A DNA stretch of 64,000 nucleotides from Chloroflexota bacterium (GTDB lineage Bacteria > Chloroflexota > Dehalococcoidia > Bin125), in contig VXQT01000002.1 in NCBI GenBank assembly GCA_009838915.1, forward strand, positions 62,001-126,000. The letters are read 5' to 3'. Made by a program: the position numbers and the translations under genes. Shown here in pieces: positions 1 through 7,832 of this stretch. Each line of letters starts with the position of its first letter. The first letter of the stretch is position 1. The notes under the pieces were generated by a model. That model had not been told where the DNA came from and did no database searches. It was given only the letters and a program-made list of their open reading frames with translations.

Positions 1-828
1 CGCGGCGAAGGACTCGCAGGTCGCGCGGGTGTAGCTGTCGTACCAGCCGCCTGAGTAGACGGTGGGCGCGTCGGCCGTCTGGCCGATGAAGCGCTCGAAG
101 TTCATCGACGGCAGTTGCCAGAGCCAGTCGTCCCCGCGCGCCTGGGTGAGCAGATCGATGGCCCAGCGCTCATAGTCCTTCGTCTGCGAGAGCGGCGTGT
201 CGCCCTCGCGCCAGGGAAGCTGGTTGAGGTAGCCGCGCAGGTCGACGGCCGCCTGGTCGAGCGCGGCGTAGAGCGCCGGATCGCCAACCGCTTCGGGACT
301 GACGGGAGCATTCCAGAAGGCCCAGGCAAGCCAGCGCAGCTCGAGCGCGCCACCCTGGCGCAGCGACGAAGTGAGCCCGTTGAACGCGCCCTGGTTGACC
401 CACATCGCCGACAGGTGCGGCGGATTCTGTGTCGCCGCCGCCGACTGCACCCAGCCCATGTACGACGTGCCGACCGTGCCGACCCTACCCGTCGACCAGG
501 GCTGATCGGCCAGCCACTCGATCGTGTCGTAGCCGTCTTCGGCCTCGTTCTTGAGCAGATAGAAGTCGCCTTCCGAGGCGAACCTGCCGCGCACGTCCTG
601 CATCACTCGCGCGTATCCGCGACTGGCCCACCATTCGCCGTCGGCGGCGAATCCGAGCTTGTCGTAGGGAGTGCGAGTCAGCAAGGTGGGCCAGGGACCC
701 TCGAGCGCGGCCCCGTCACGGGCAGGCAGATAGACATCGGTCGCGAGCGTGATGCCGTCGCGCATCGCGATGCGCCGATTGCGCTGAATCACCACTTCGT
801 ACTCGGGTGGTGAATGTTGACGACTCAT
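1..828 (-). CDS. CocE/NonD-type serine hydrolase, 3' part beyond the window edge
   Basis: The first 276 residues of an alpha/beta hydrolase of the X-Pro dipeptidyl-peptidase S15 / cocaine esterase family; the gene runs off the left edge. The N-terminal part has the family pattern of a substrate being told it is acting on a site such as RDGITLATDVYLP (about residues 23-35), then RTPYDK, MQDVRGRF and the nucleophile elbow GTSYMG with Ser122. A second family motif, GGWYD, lies near the end of the visible part. Members cleave ester, amide or peptide bonds; the substrate cannot be told here. The ATG sits one base after the stop of the upstream MBL gene, and the Shine-Dalgarno GAGGAG lies inside that gene, so the two are translationally coupled. 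The acid and His of the triad lie outside the window. Confidence 0.85.
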   Translation of the reverse strand, partial: MSRQHSPPEYEVVIQRNRRIAMRDGITLATDVYLPARDGAALEGPWPTLLTRTPYDKLGFAADGEWWASRGYARVMQDVRGRFASEGDFYLLKNEAEDGYDTIEWLADQPWSTGRVGTVGTSYMGWVQSAAATQNPPHLSAMWVNQGAFNGLTSSLRQGGALELRWLAWAFWNAPVSPEAVGDPALYAALDQAAVDLRGYLNQLPWREGDTPLSQTKDYERWAIDLLTQARGDDWLWQLPSMNFERFIGQTADAPTVYSGGWYDSYTRATCESFAA

Positions 829-829
829 C

Positions 830-1483
830 TCACGCTCCTCGGGCCAGCAGCGGGGTCACGGTCGGCGCCGTCGGGATCGACGAGCGCGTGACGTTGATGT
901 GGTTGTCCGCCGGTGGTTCAACGCTCACCCCCATCTCGCGGAGGAACGCCGACAGCGGTTCCAGGCCGGTGTTGACCTCGTCCGCCGCCTCGGGCTGGTA
1001 GAGCATCGGGATCACCAGCGGCGCCGCGATTGCGTTGGCGACATCGGCGGCCGCCTGCGGCGTCAGGTGCGCGCCGCCGCCGCAGGGCAACAGCACGACA
1101 TCGGCGCGGCGGAGTTCTTCCATCGCGTCGCCCTCCGGCACGCCGCGCAGGTCGCCGAGATGGGCGACGATCACTTCGTCAATCGTGATCACGAAGGCCA
1201 CGTTGCGCGCGCCGTCGTCGCCGGGTGTACGAACGCCGGTGGCGAGGACGCGTTTCACCTCGTACTCACCGGGTGCGTCCAGCGGTCTTGCCAGTCCTGT
1301 GGCTTCGAGCGCAACGCCGGCGATCCAGTTGTGCGACGGATCGTTGGCCCGCGACACCGTGACAATGTCGGCGCCCGGTCGATTGAGACGGAATCCGCTT
1401 TCAGGGGCGCAGGGATCCATGACCACGGCGGCCTCGCGCCCGCGCAAGCGGAATGCCGCGTGTCCGTACCAGGCAATATCCAT
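830..1483 (-). CDS. UlaG-like metallo-beta-lactamase-fold protein with a degraded metal site
   Basis: A 217-residue protein of the short UlaG-like branch of the MBL fold: WYGHAAFRL at the start, a GEYEV segment in the middle, and the conserved HLGDL (second metal region). I chose the ATG at 1483; a GTG at 1489 is also possible. The hallmark HxHxDH is not there: the equivalent stretch reads SRANDPSHN, so at least two metal-ligand histidines are missing, and the late MHY-type His is replaced in MLYQPE. It may therefore bind no metal, or bind it differently, and hydrolase activity should not be assumed. It lies between a ketosynthase-like gene (46 bp upstream) and the CocE gene (1 bp downstream) and is probably co-transcribed with both. 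Confidence 0.75.
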   Translation of the reverse strand: MDIAWYGHAAFRLRGREAAVVMDPCAPESGFRLNRPGADIVTVSRANDPSHNWIAGVALEATGLARPLDAPGEYEVKRVLATGVRTPGDDGARNVAFVITIDEVIVAHLGDLRGVPEGDAMEELRRADVVLLPCGGGAHLTPQAAADVANAIAAPLVIPMLYQPEAADEVNTGLEPLSAFLREMGVSVEPPADNHINVTRSSIPTAPTVTPLLARGA

Positions 1484-1534
1484 ACCCACAGCCTACGAAG
1501 CAGGTGAGCTATGCGCTGCTCGGAACGGCCGTCG

Positions 1535-2782
1535 TCAGTTGACCAGCAGTGGCAACTCGTCGCCCGACTCAGCAACATGAGGGAGCAGCACGAGCGCTGC
1601 GTTCTGGCCGTGCGCGCCATAGGCGGCGGTGGCCGCGCCGACGATTCGGTCCTCGATCCGCTCTGGCACGAATCCCAGTTGGCAGGCGATGTCCAGCTCC
1701 CCCAGCGTGGCGTGCGGCGGAATCTTGCGTTGACTGACAATCTGCGCCGCCGCGACGGCCGAGAGCGCGCCCGACGCGCCGACGGTGTAACCCACGTTGG
1801 GCGACACCGTGGCGGCGTACATGTCCAGCGTGCGGCGCCCGAACGCGCGCTCAATGATGTCCGTCTCCCGCTCGTCGCCCGATCGGGAGCCGAGGCCGGC
1901 GGCGACGATCACGTCGATGTCCGAGGGCGAGACTTCACCGCCCAACATCGCCTCGCCGGTGGCGCGGCGTGCGATCTCCACGTCGGTCGGACCGAGTCCG
2001 TCGCCCATTGGACCGGCAGCCATCGCCTCGCCGCCGATCTCGGCGTAGATATGCACGCCGCGCTGGGTGGCGAGCTGGCGGTCCTCCAGCATCAGGGCCG
2101 CGGCTCCTTCGCCGAGGATCATGCCCGCTCGATTCGCGTCGAACGGCCGCTGCGCTCGAAGATCGTCCGTCGGATCGAGCAGTCCCAACGACTCATAGGC
2201 CTGCCAGACCTCGGTTCGGAGCGGCGCTTCGGCGCCGATTGCCAGCGCTGCTCTGACCACGCCGGAGCGGATCAGTTGCGCTGCCAGCACCACCGCAGCG
2301 AGCCCGGATGCGCCGCCCGCCGAGAGCGTGAACACGGGCCCCGCGACGTCGAGACCCAGGGAGGCGCCGGCGAGTCCGGATCCCAGCCTTGCCCATCCGT
2401 CGCCGCCCCCGGGATGCGCAATCCCCGTCACGGCGCCGACGACAAATGCGTTTTGCTGATTGAACTCGATGCGTGCATCGGACTGCGCCTGGATCGCGGC
2501 GTCGAGAGCGAGCTGTGATGCGCGATCCATGCGCGACAACAGCCACGGCGGCGCGCCCGACGGCCCTTCCCACGCATCGGGAATCTGGCCGGCTGCGGCG
2601 GCGCGTGGCGCCGAGAATGCGGTCAACTGCGAGGTGCAGACACGCCCTTCGCACAGCGCCGCCCAGAAGTCGGATGCCTGTAACCCTGCTGCCGTCACCG
2701 CGCCCAGGCCGCTGATCACCACGCGGCGGCGCTCACCGATCTCCTCGGTTCTGACGCCTCTGCCGATGTTCCCGCTGACCAT
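1535..2782 (-). CDS. FabF-like ketosynthase homologue lacking Cys-His-His (chain-length-factor-like)
   Basis: A 415-residue thiolase-fold protein collinear with beta-ketoacyl-ACP synthase II: RRVVISGLGAVTAAG near the N-terminus, DANRAGMILGEGAAAL in the middle (as in active KS) and the C-terminal GQNAALVL. All active-site residues are changed. The TACASG nucleophile loop reads AGGASG (Gly near 157 in place of Cys), NAHGT reads AAGLG (near 296), and KSxxGH reads SPNVGY (Tyr332 in place of His, Lys also lost). Such proteins cannot condense acyl chains on their own; known relatives are chain-length factors that pair with an active KS. A complete FabF is encoded at 38552-39829, which could be the partner, but that is inference. 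The gene diverges from hrcA across the CIRCE region. Confidence 0.85.
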   Translation of the reverse strand: MVSGNIGRGVRTEEIGERRRVVISGLGAVTAAGLQASDFWAALCEGRVCTSQLTAFSAPRAAAAGQIPDAWEGPSGAPPWLLSRMDRASQLALDAAIQAQSDARIEFNQQNAFVVGAVTGIAHPGGGDGWARLGSGLAGASLGLDVAGPVFTLSAGGASGLAAVVLAAQLIRSGVVRAALAIGAEAPLRTEVWQAYESLGLLDPTDDLRAQRPFDANRAGMILGEGAAALMLEDRQLATQRGVHIYAEIGGEAMAAGPMGDGLGPTDVEIARRATGEAMLGGEVSPSDIDVIVAAGLGSRSGDERETDIIERAFGRRTLDMYAATVSPNVGYTVGASGALSAVAAAQIVSQRKIPPHATLGELDIACQLGFVPERIEDRIVGAATAAYGAHGQNAALVLLPHVAESGDELPLLVN

Positions 2783-2848
2783 CTCGTGCCCTCTCGCGAT
2801 ACCGCGCGTGAGGTGTGCTACGACACCTTCAGGCGTGGTTGGATAGCT

Positions 2849-2877
2849 TTGCCGATTGCCGAAAACGCTGTTACGAT
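2849..2877 (+). promoter_or_regulatory. Sigma70-type promoter of the hrcA operon
   Basis: TTGCCG (2849-2854) and TACGAT (2872-2877) are separated by exactly 17 bp. The expected transcription start falls at about 2884, immediately before the CIRCE element, which is the usual position for HrcA control. The same TACGAT -10 box recurs at the rpoB promoter. Confidence 0.75.
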
Positions 2878-2884
2878 GACCGGG

Positions 2885-2911
2885 TTAGCACTCTCCTAGG
2901 TAGAGTGCTAA
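2885..2911. promoter_or_regulatory. CIRCE operator (HrcA binding site)
   Basis: A perfect match to the CIRCE consensus: arm TTAGCACTC (2885-2893), a 9-bp spacer, arm GAGTGCTAA (2903-2911). HrcA binds this inverted repeat and represses at normal temperature. It covers the start of the hrcA-grpE-dnaK transcript. It also lies in the region shared with the divergent ketosynthase-like gene, so that gene could be affected too. Confidence 0.97.
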
Positions 2912-2959
2912 CTCCAGCCTAGCGGAGCCTCAGGACTGAAACCCGGCACACATCGATCC

Positions 2960-4078
2960 ATGTCCTCCCCTATCTCATCTAGCGAACTGTCCCAGCGACG
3001 CGCCGGCATTTTGCAGTTGGTCGTTCAGGACTATATCGAGACCGCCACGCCGGTGGCCTCGCGGCATGTTGTCGAAAAGTACGCACTTCCGGCGTCGCCG
3101 GCGACGATTCGACACGAAATGCACGCGCTGGAAGAGGACGGTTACCTGACTCATCCGCACACGTCCGCCGGCCGCGTGCCGTCGAACCTGGGATACCGGC
3201 ACTTCGTCCAGTCGCTGATGGGCCATGCAGAGCTCGGCCAGGCCGAACAGGCGCAGGTGCGGCACCAGTTCTTCCAGGCGGCGCCTTCGGTCGACGAATG
3301 GGTGGAACTGGCCGCCAACGTGCTTGCCCGATCCCTGGGCTTGCTCGTAATCGTTGCGCCGCCCCACCCCGAGCAATTGCGAGTACGCCAGCTCGAACTG
3401 ATCTCGCTGAACGAACTGCTCGTGCTGATGATCGTCGTCGTCCAGGAGGCGCGCATGATTCGCCAGTTGATGCCGCTGCCTCAGCCGGTCGAAGTGGATG
3501 AGCTTGACGAACTCGCGGCCCGACTGTCCGGGACGTTGCGCGGACAGTCGGCCGATGAAGTTCGCGAGGCTGCGCGGGCCTCACTCGACTCGCCCGACAC
3601 GCATCCGGTCCAGCACTTCGTCCTCGACACCCTGGCTCAGGTCCTCCATCGCGATGCCAGGCGGGCCGGCGTACCGGCAATCGCCGGCCTGGGAGGCATG
3701 GTCTCGCAGCCCGAGTTTCAGCAAGAACCCGAGCGCTCGCTGGAACTGATCGAACTCGTCGATCAGCATGCCGCCGAAGACCTGGTTCCGCCCGAGGTGT
3801 TGGAGGACTCGATGCACGCAGGCGAAATGCACGTCCTGATCGGCGATGACTATCCCAACGAGTTGTTGCAGGACTGCTCGCTAGTGCTGGCGCCGTACGG
3901 CTCGTCGATCGGCGCGGCGCTGCGCGCCGAACAGGCGGTCGCCGGCCCCGAGATCCCCGGATACGTCGGCATCGTCGGCCCCACGCGGATGAACTATCCG
4001 CGCAGCATCGCCGCTGCCCGCTTCTACTCGGGACTGCTGCAGGAGATGATCGACGCGGTGTACGGAGCAGGCCGATGA
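2960..4078 (+). CDS. hrcA: Heat-inducible transcription repressor HrcA
   Basis: A 372-residue HrcA. The N-terminal winged helix (about residues 10-85) carries the family signature HTSAGRVPS followed by GYRHFV. The C-terminal part has the GAF-like dimer core and the typical ending GPTRMNYPRSIAA. HrcA represses class I heat-shock genes by binding CIRCE, and its folding depends on GroEL. A perfect CIRCE lies 49 bp before the start, so it is autoregulated. No strong Shine-Dalgarno is seen before the ATG. The stop overlaps the start of grpE (ATGA), showing tight coupling. Confidence 0.96.
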   Translation: MSSPISSSELSQRRAGILQLVVQDYIETATPVASRHVVEKYALPASPATIRHEMHALEEDGYLTHPHTSAGRVPSNLGYRHFVQSLMGHAELGQAEQAQVRHQFFQAAPSVDEWVELAANVLARSLGLLVIVAPPHPEQLRVRQLELISLNELLVLMIVVVQEARMIRQLMPLPQPVEVDELDELAARLSGTLRGQSADEVREAARASLDSPDTHPVQHFVLDTLAQVLHRDARRAGVPAIAGLGGMVSQPEFQQEPERSLELIELVDQHAAEDLVPPEVLEDSMHAGEMHVLIGDDYPNELLQDCSLVLAPYGSSIGAALRAEQAVAGPEIPGYVGIVGPTRMNYPRSIAAARFYSGLLQEMIDAVYGAGR

Positions 4079-4677
4079 TCGCAGACGAACAGGCCGTCGA
4101 GCAGCACGACGATGTGGTCGAGCCCGGCCTCGAGTCCGAACCAGCCTCCGAGCCGGAGAGCGAGTTTGACGCCTTGCGGCAGGAGTCGGCGCGCAATCTG
4201 GCCGGCTGGCAGCGCGCGCAGGCAGACTACGAAAACCTCAAGCGCCGCAGCGCCCAGGATGTCCGTGACCGGGTGCAGCAATCGCAGCGCGGCATCCTGC
4301 TCGACCTGCTCGACCTGGCCGACGACTTTGAGCGCGCGGAACGCGAAGCGCCCCAAGCGCCCGGTGACGACCCGGACCCCGATGATCCCTGGCGCAAGGG
4401 CGTCGAGCTGATCTCGCAGAAACTGCACGCTTTGCTGCTCAAGCAACAGGTGTCGCGGATCGAAACCGCGAATCACCCTTTCGATCCCGAACTCCACGAA
4501 GCCGTCGGCCAGTTGCCTGGGGGCCATAACGAGATCGTCGCCGTGCTGCGCACGGGCTACACCATCGGCCCGACCAGCAACCCGCGCGTGCTGCGCGCTA
4601 CGCAAGTCATGGTCGGCGACGGCTCGATCGAATCCTCCGAGCCGCAGGACCTCGCTGAAGACCTACCCACCGAATAG
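4075..4677 (+). CDS. grpE: Nucleotide exchange factor GrpE
   Basis: A 200-residue GrpE, the cytosolic exchange factor that releases ADP from DnaK. The acidic N-terminal tail (residues 1-35) is followed by the long helix with [12 protein letters not shown] and the C-terminal beta domain with the family signature [23 protein letters not shown] and [10 protein letters not shown]. It overlaps hrcA by 4 nt and ends 10 nt before dnaK. An acidic linker rich in Asp and Pro (near residues 97-106) sits between the helix parts. Confidence 0.96.
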   Translation: MIADEQAVEQHDDVVEPGLESEPASEPESEFDALRQESARNLAGWQRAQADYENLKRRSAQDVRDRVQQSQRGILLDLLDLADDFERAEREAPQAPGDDPDPDDPWRKGVELISQKLHALLLKQQVSRIETANHPFDPELHEAVGQLPGGHNEIVAVLRTGYTIGPTSNPRVLRATQVMVGDGSIESSEPQDLAEDLPTE

Positions 4678-4687
4678 GAGACTTCAT

Positions 4688-6580
4688 ATGCCCGGACGAG
4701 TCATTGGCATCGACCTTGGCACGACCAACTCCGCCGTCGCCGTGATGGAAGGCGGAGAACCGACCGTGATCCCCAACGCCGAAGGCAACCGCACCACGCC
4801 CTCGGTCGTTGCGTTGACCAAGACCGGCGAACGGATCGTCGGCACCGCTGCCAAGCGCCAGGCGGTGACCAACCCCGAGGACACGCTGTTCTCAGTCAAG
4901 CGGCTGATGGGCCGTCGCTTTGATGATCCCAACGTGCAGGGCGCGGTGGGGCGCCTGCCTTACACGGTCGACGCGGCCGAGAATCGCGACGCTCGGGTAA
5001 CCATGGGCGGCAACCCGTACTCGCCGCCCGAGATCGCCGCCATGGTCCTGCAAAAGCTCAAGGCCGACGCTGAAGCCTACCTGGGCGAGACCGTCTCCGA
5101 AGCGGTAATCACGGTGCCCGCCTACTTCGACGACTCGCAGCGCAACGCGACCAAGGACGCAGGCCGGATCGCCGGACTGAACGTGCTGCGAATCATCAAC
5201 GAGCCGACCGCCGCCTCGCTCGCCTACGGGCTGGAGAAGACGGAAGACCACTACATCGCCGTTTACGACCTGGGCGGCGGCACTTTCGACATCTCCATCC
5301 TCGAACTTGGCGAAGGCACCTTCCAGGTCCGCTCTACCAACGGAAACACGTTCCTCGGCGGCGACGACTTCGACCAGCGTCTGATGGACTACCTCGTTGA
5401 CGCCTTCCGCAAGGAGCAAGCGATTGACCTCTCGCAGGACCGCATGGCGCTGCAGCGGCTCAAGGAAGCCGCCGAGCGCGCCAAGGTAGAGCTCTCGACG
5501 ACGCAGTCGACCGAAATCAACTTGCCGTACATCACGGCCGACGCCTCAGGCCCCAAGCACTTCACCCACACACTGACCCGCGCCCAGCTTGAGCAGCTTG
5601 TGCTCGACCTGGTCGACAGCACCCTCGAACCCTGCCGCAACGCGCTCGACGACGCCGGCATCTCGCGCGATCAGGTGGACGAGGTCGTGCTCGTCGGCGG
5701 GCAGACGCGGATGCCCCTGGTTCAGCAGAAAGTCGAGCAGTTCTTCGGCAAAGAGCCGCACCGCGGCGTCAATCCGGACGAGGTCGTCGCGCTCGGCGCG
5801 GCGATCCAGGCCGGTGTGCTGCGCGGCGAGGTCAAGGATGTGCTGCTGCTCGATGTCACCCCGCTGACCCTGGGCATCGAGACCCTGGGCGGCGTCTCGA
5901 CCCCGCTGATCCCGCGCAACACGACGATTCCCACTTCCAAGTCGCAGGTCTTCTCGACCGCCGCCGACAACCAGTCGCAGGTCGAGATTCACGTGCTCCA
6001 GGGCGAGCGCGAGATGGCCGCCGGCAACAAGCCACTGGGCAAGTTCATCCTCGACGGCATCCTGCCCGCTCCGCGCGGCATGCCCCAGATCGAGGTCACC
6101 TTCGACATCGACGCCAACGGCATCCTCAATGTCGGCGCACAGGACAAGGGCACCGGCAAGGAGCAGCGGATCACGATCCAGGGCTCCTCCGGTCTGTCCG
6201 AGGATGAGATCGCCTCGATGCAGCGAGACGCCGAGGAACACGCCGAGGAGGACAAGCGACAGCGCGAACTGGTCGAGGTACGCAACCGCGCCGAGACGAC
6301 CGCCTACGAAGCGGAGAAGATTCTCAGCGATCAGGAAGACAAGCTCGACGAGGAACTGAAAGTCGAGATGCAAGGCAAGATCGAGGCGCTGCGCGGCGCG
6401 CTTGAGTCCGAGGACTCCGCGCCGATTCAGTCAGCCCTCGACGACCTCAATACGACCCTGATGAAGGTCGGCGAGCGGATCTACGGCCAGCAGGAACCCG
6501 CCGGAGCCACCGCCGACGCCGCAGGCGCCGCACCACCGCCCGACGACGACACCGTCGAAGGCGAGTTCCGCGAGGTCTGA
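4688..6580 (+). CDS. dnaK: Molecular chaperone DnaK (Hsp70)
   Basis: A 630-residue Hsp70 of normal length. The ATPase domain starts [10 protein letters not shown], with [17 protein letters not shown], the linker-side GGQTRMP, and the conserved [14 protein letters not shown] leading into the substrate-binding domain. The lid is followed by a short Ala/Gly/Pro-rich tail ending in EFREV. The Shine-Dalgarno AGGAG lies 8 bp before the ATG. Third gene of the CIRCE-controlled operon. dnaJ does not follow directly: a 1.25-kb stretch with small minus-strand genes intervenes, and a strong hairpin follows dnaK. Confidence 0.98.
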   Translation: MPGRVIGIDLGTTNSAVAVMEGGEPTVIPNAEGNRTTPSVVALTKTGERIVGTAAKRQAVTNPEDTLFSVKRLMGRRFDDPNVQGAVGRLPYTVDAAENRDARVTMGGNPYSPPEIAAMVLQKLKADAEAYLGETVSEAVITVPAYFDDSQRNATKDAGRIAGLNVLRIINEPTAASLAYGLEKTEDHYIAVYDLGGGTFDISILELGEGTFQVRSTNGNTFLGGDDFDQRLMDYLVDAFRKEQAIDLSQDRMALQRLKEAAERAKVELSTTQSTEINLPYITADASGPKHFTHTLTRAQLEQLVLDLVDSTLEPCRNALDDAGISRDQVDEVVLVGGQTRMPLVQQKVEQFFGKEPHRGVNPDEVVALGAAIQAGVLRGEVKDVLLLDVTPLTLGIETLGGVSTPLIPRNTTIPTSKSQVFSTAADNQSQVEIHVLQGEREMAAGNKPLGKFILDGILPAPRGMPQIEVTFDIDANGILNVGAQDKGTGKEQRITIQGSSGLSEDEIASMQRDAEEHAEEDKRQRELVEVRNRAETTAYEAEKILSDQEDKLDEELKVEMQGKIEALRGALESEDSAPIQSALDDLNTTLMKVGERIYGQQEPAGATADAAGAAPPPDDDTVEGEFREV

Positions 6581-6591
6581 GGCGGAAACAA

Positions 6592-6621
6592 ACACGCCCC
6601 GCTCCCTTGAGCGGGGCGTGT
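6592..6621. terminator. Hairpin terminator between convergent dnaK and a small membrane gene
   Basis: A perfect 13-bp stem, ACACGCCCCGCTC (6592-6604) with GAGCGGGGCGTGT (6609-6621), around a 4-nt loop. On the plus strand no T-run follows. On the minus strand the stem is followed by TTGTTTCC, so it looks like a better Rho-independent terminator for the minus-strand gene at 6646. It may act in both directions. Confidence 0.8.
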
Positions 6622-6645
6622 CACAGGGACTGTTCGCTTGCGCAA

Positions 6646-6882
6646 TCAGCGCTTCGGCCGCCAGATGTGCGGCTGCCATAGTCCCGAGAGCCACAACAGA
6701 CCTGCCCCAACAGGCAGCGTGGCGAAGTAGGTGCCAACGAACTCAAGCGCGGAGTAGTCTGCGAAGGCGACAAGCAATCCTGGGACGATCACCGCGCCCA
6801 AGCAAAGCCCGAGAGACCACGACTTCGAGCACGCTCGCAGAATGTCAACTAGTGAATGGGACATGTGACGAGCTTTTCCCAT
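6646..6882 (-). CDS. Small membrane protein with two predicted membrane segments
   Basis: A 78-residue protein (72 if it starts at the second ATG, MSHSLV). After a short N-terminal helix with Arg and Lys it has two hydrophobic segments, about residues 22-40 and 48-69, and a basic tail (WRPKR). No family recognised. It is the last gene of a three-gene minus-strand mini-island that lies between dnaK and dnaJ. A similar two-segment protein ends the second mini-island (27092-27271). Base composition is visibly less GC-rich than in the flanking chaperone genes. A role as accessory or immunity-type membrane partner of the secreted proteins is only a guess. Confidence 0.6.
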   Translation of the reverse strand: MGKARHMSHSLVDILRACSKSWSLGLCLGAVIVPGLLVAFADYSALEFVGTYFATLPVGAGLLWLSGLWQPHIWRPKR

Positions 6883-6911
6883 GCTGGCAGTGCGTCACGG
6901 CTAGCAAGAGT

Positions 6912-7283
6912 CTAGCAACTCCCAGGTGAATTCACACATGTTTCGCCGTATGACTCATAGGCGTCAGCAACGAAACTGACAGCGTCCTGGACGATTGCGG
7001 CCGTTGTACTCGGATTGGTGACCGCGGCCACGATCAGGCCGCTGACCACCCCGGCAATAATCGCCACAACCAATGGCCCGATCTCGGGATTGCGATCGAG
7101 AAGGGTTCCCTGAACGCGACCGAACTCAACGGCGGGTTGCTCGTCGAGTTCGGCAACGGTTTCCACCGGTGAGTCCGAGTTGGACATCGCGCTGGCTGCG
7201 CACGGAAACGCAGCAACTGCCGTGAGCAACAGCAGAACTGTTATGGCCAGTACCAGCCTGTTCGATCCTTGTAGTGCGAGCAT
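6912..7283 (-). CDS. Small exported protein with signal peptide and one membrane segment
   Basis: A 123-residue protein. Residues 1-32 form a signal peptide (hydrophobic core LAITVLLLLTAVAAF, cleavage likely after ASA). A polar region is followed by a Gly/Ala/Val-rich segment (about 69-90) that could span the membrane, and a C-terminus with two cysteines (116 and 123, the last residue). No family recognised. It starts 2 nt after the stop of the upstream gene, and its AGGAGG Shine-Dalgarno lies inside that gene, which shows a real coupled operon. Second gene of the dnaK-dnaJ mini-island. Confidence 0.65.
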   Translation of the reverse strand: MLALQGSNRLVLAITVLLLLTAVAAFPCAASAMSNSDSPVETVAELDEQPAVEFGRVQGTLLDRNPEIGPLVVAIIAGVVSGLIVAAVTNPSTTAAIVQDAVSFVADAYESYGETCVNSPGSC

Positions 7284-7285
7284 TC

Positions 7286-7672
7286 TCAGTTTCCTCCTAT
7301 CGAGGCTTCTGTCGCGTCAAGTCCCGCTCTTGGAGGCCTGTCAGCAGGGCAGTGGTGAGCGACCTGGTGAAGCATCGCTGCAACCATCGAGATCACGTGA
7401 GGATCGCTTGTCTGGTGCAACACAACGCTGATGAGTCCATCTGTGATTTGCCTTGCCAGCGCTGCGCAGCGCCAGTCCGGGTACAGCTGAACAACTCCTC
7501 CGTCGTTGTGCGGACCAGGATCCTCGTTCGCGCACTGCAGAATCGGCGCCTCGCAGAACGGGGGGTAGGTGTCGGCTGAGACCGTGGCGACCGCGACGAG
7601 TGCCGCCGCCAGCGCGAAGCAGATTGCGACTCCGCGAACCGCGTGCGGCTGGTCTCGGCCAGGTATGCTCAT
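7286..7672 (-). CDS. Small secreted cysteine-containing protein
   Basis: A 128-residue protein with a clear signal peptide (charged start with Arg, then a core around residues 15-30, cleavage likely near VSA-DT at 33). The mature part holds four cysteines (40, 47, 69, 108), the first two spaced as FCEAPILQC. No family recognised. It opens the minus-strand mini-island. The 70 bp upstream share ordered sequence blocks with the region upstream of the gene at 27378-27821, which also encodes a secreted protein with four cysteines. The start ATG has GAAAGG about 8 bp upstream. Confidence 0.65.
   Translation of the reverse strand: MSIPGRDQPHAVRGVAICFALAAALVAVATVSADTYPPFCEAPILQCANEDPGPHNDGGVVQLYPDWRCAALARQITDGLISVVLHQTSDPHVISMVAAMLHQVAHHCPADRPPRAGLDATEASIGGN
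7293..7298 (-). promoter_or_regulatory. Ribosome binding site inside the upstream gene
   Basis: AGGAGG on the minus strand, 9 bp before the ATG at 7283. It lies within the last codons of the 7286-7672 gene and so decides the start of the 6912-7283 gene and couples the two. Confidence 0.8.
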
Positions 7673-7710
7673 GGAGCGCCCCTTTCATTAGCTCTGCAAT
7701 GGCAACTGCG

Positions 7711-7739
7711 AAGTCAGGCAAAGGGCGCCCTCGTGTCAA
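7711..7739 (-). promoter_or_regulatory. Likely promoter of the first mini-island
   Basis: On the minus strand TTGACA (7734-7739) is followed after 17 bp by TGACTT (7711-7716), a weak -10. The spacer contains the palindrome AGGGCGCCCT (7722-7731). The blocks GTTGAC, GCCT, CTTC, GTTGC, GAGCTA and GAAAGG between here and the ATG recur in the same order and nearly the same spacing upstream of the second mini-island (27886-27957). Confidence 0.5.
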
Positions 7740-7832
7740 CACTTGGTGGTTCGTTATGACAACTCAAACGCTGTGCTGCTGTGATCCGGCCGACGCAGAC
7801 TGTTAAGTCGGGCGAGAGATACCCTGTTCGCA

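Noticed and set aside
115-813. 232-residue plus-strand frame at the left end
   Set aside because: The minus strand encodes the CocE-type hydrolase with GTSYMG and GGWYD; the plus frame is Arg-rich without motifs.
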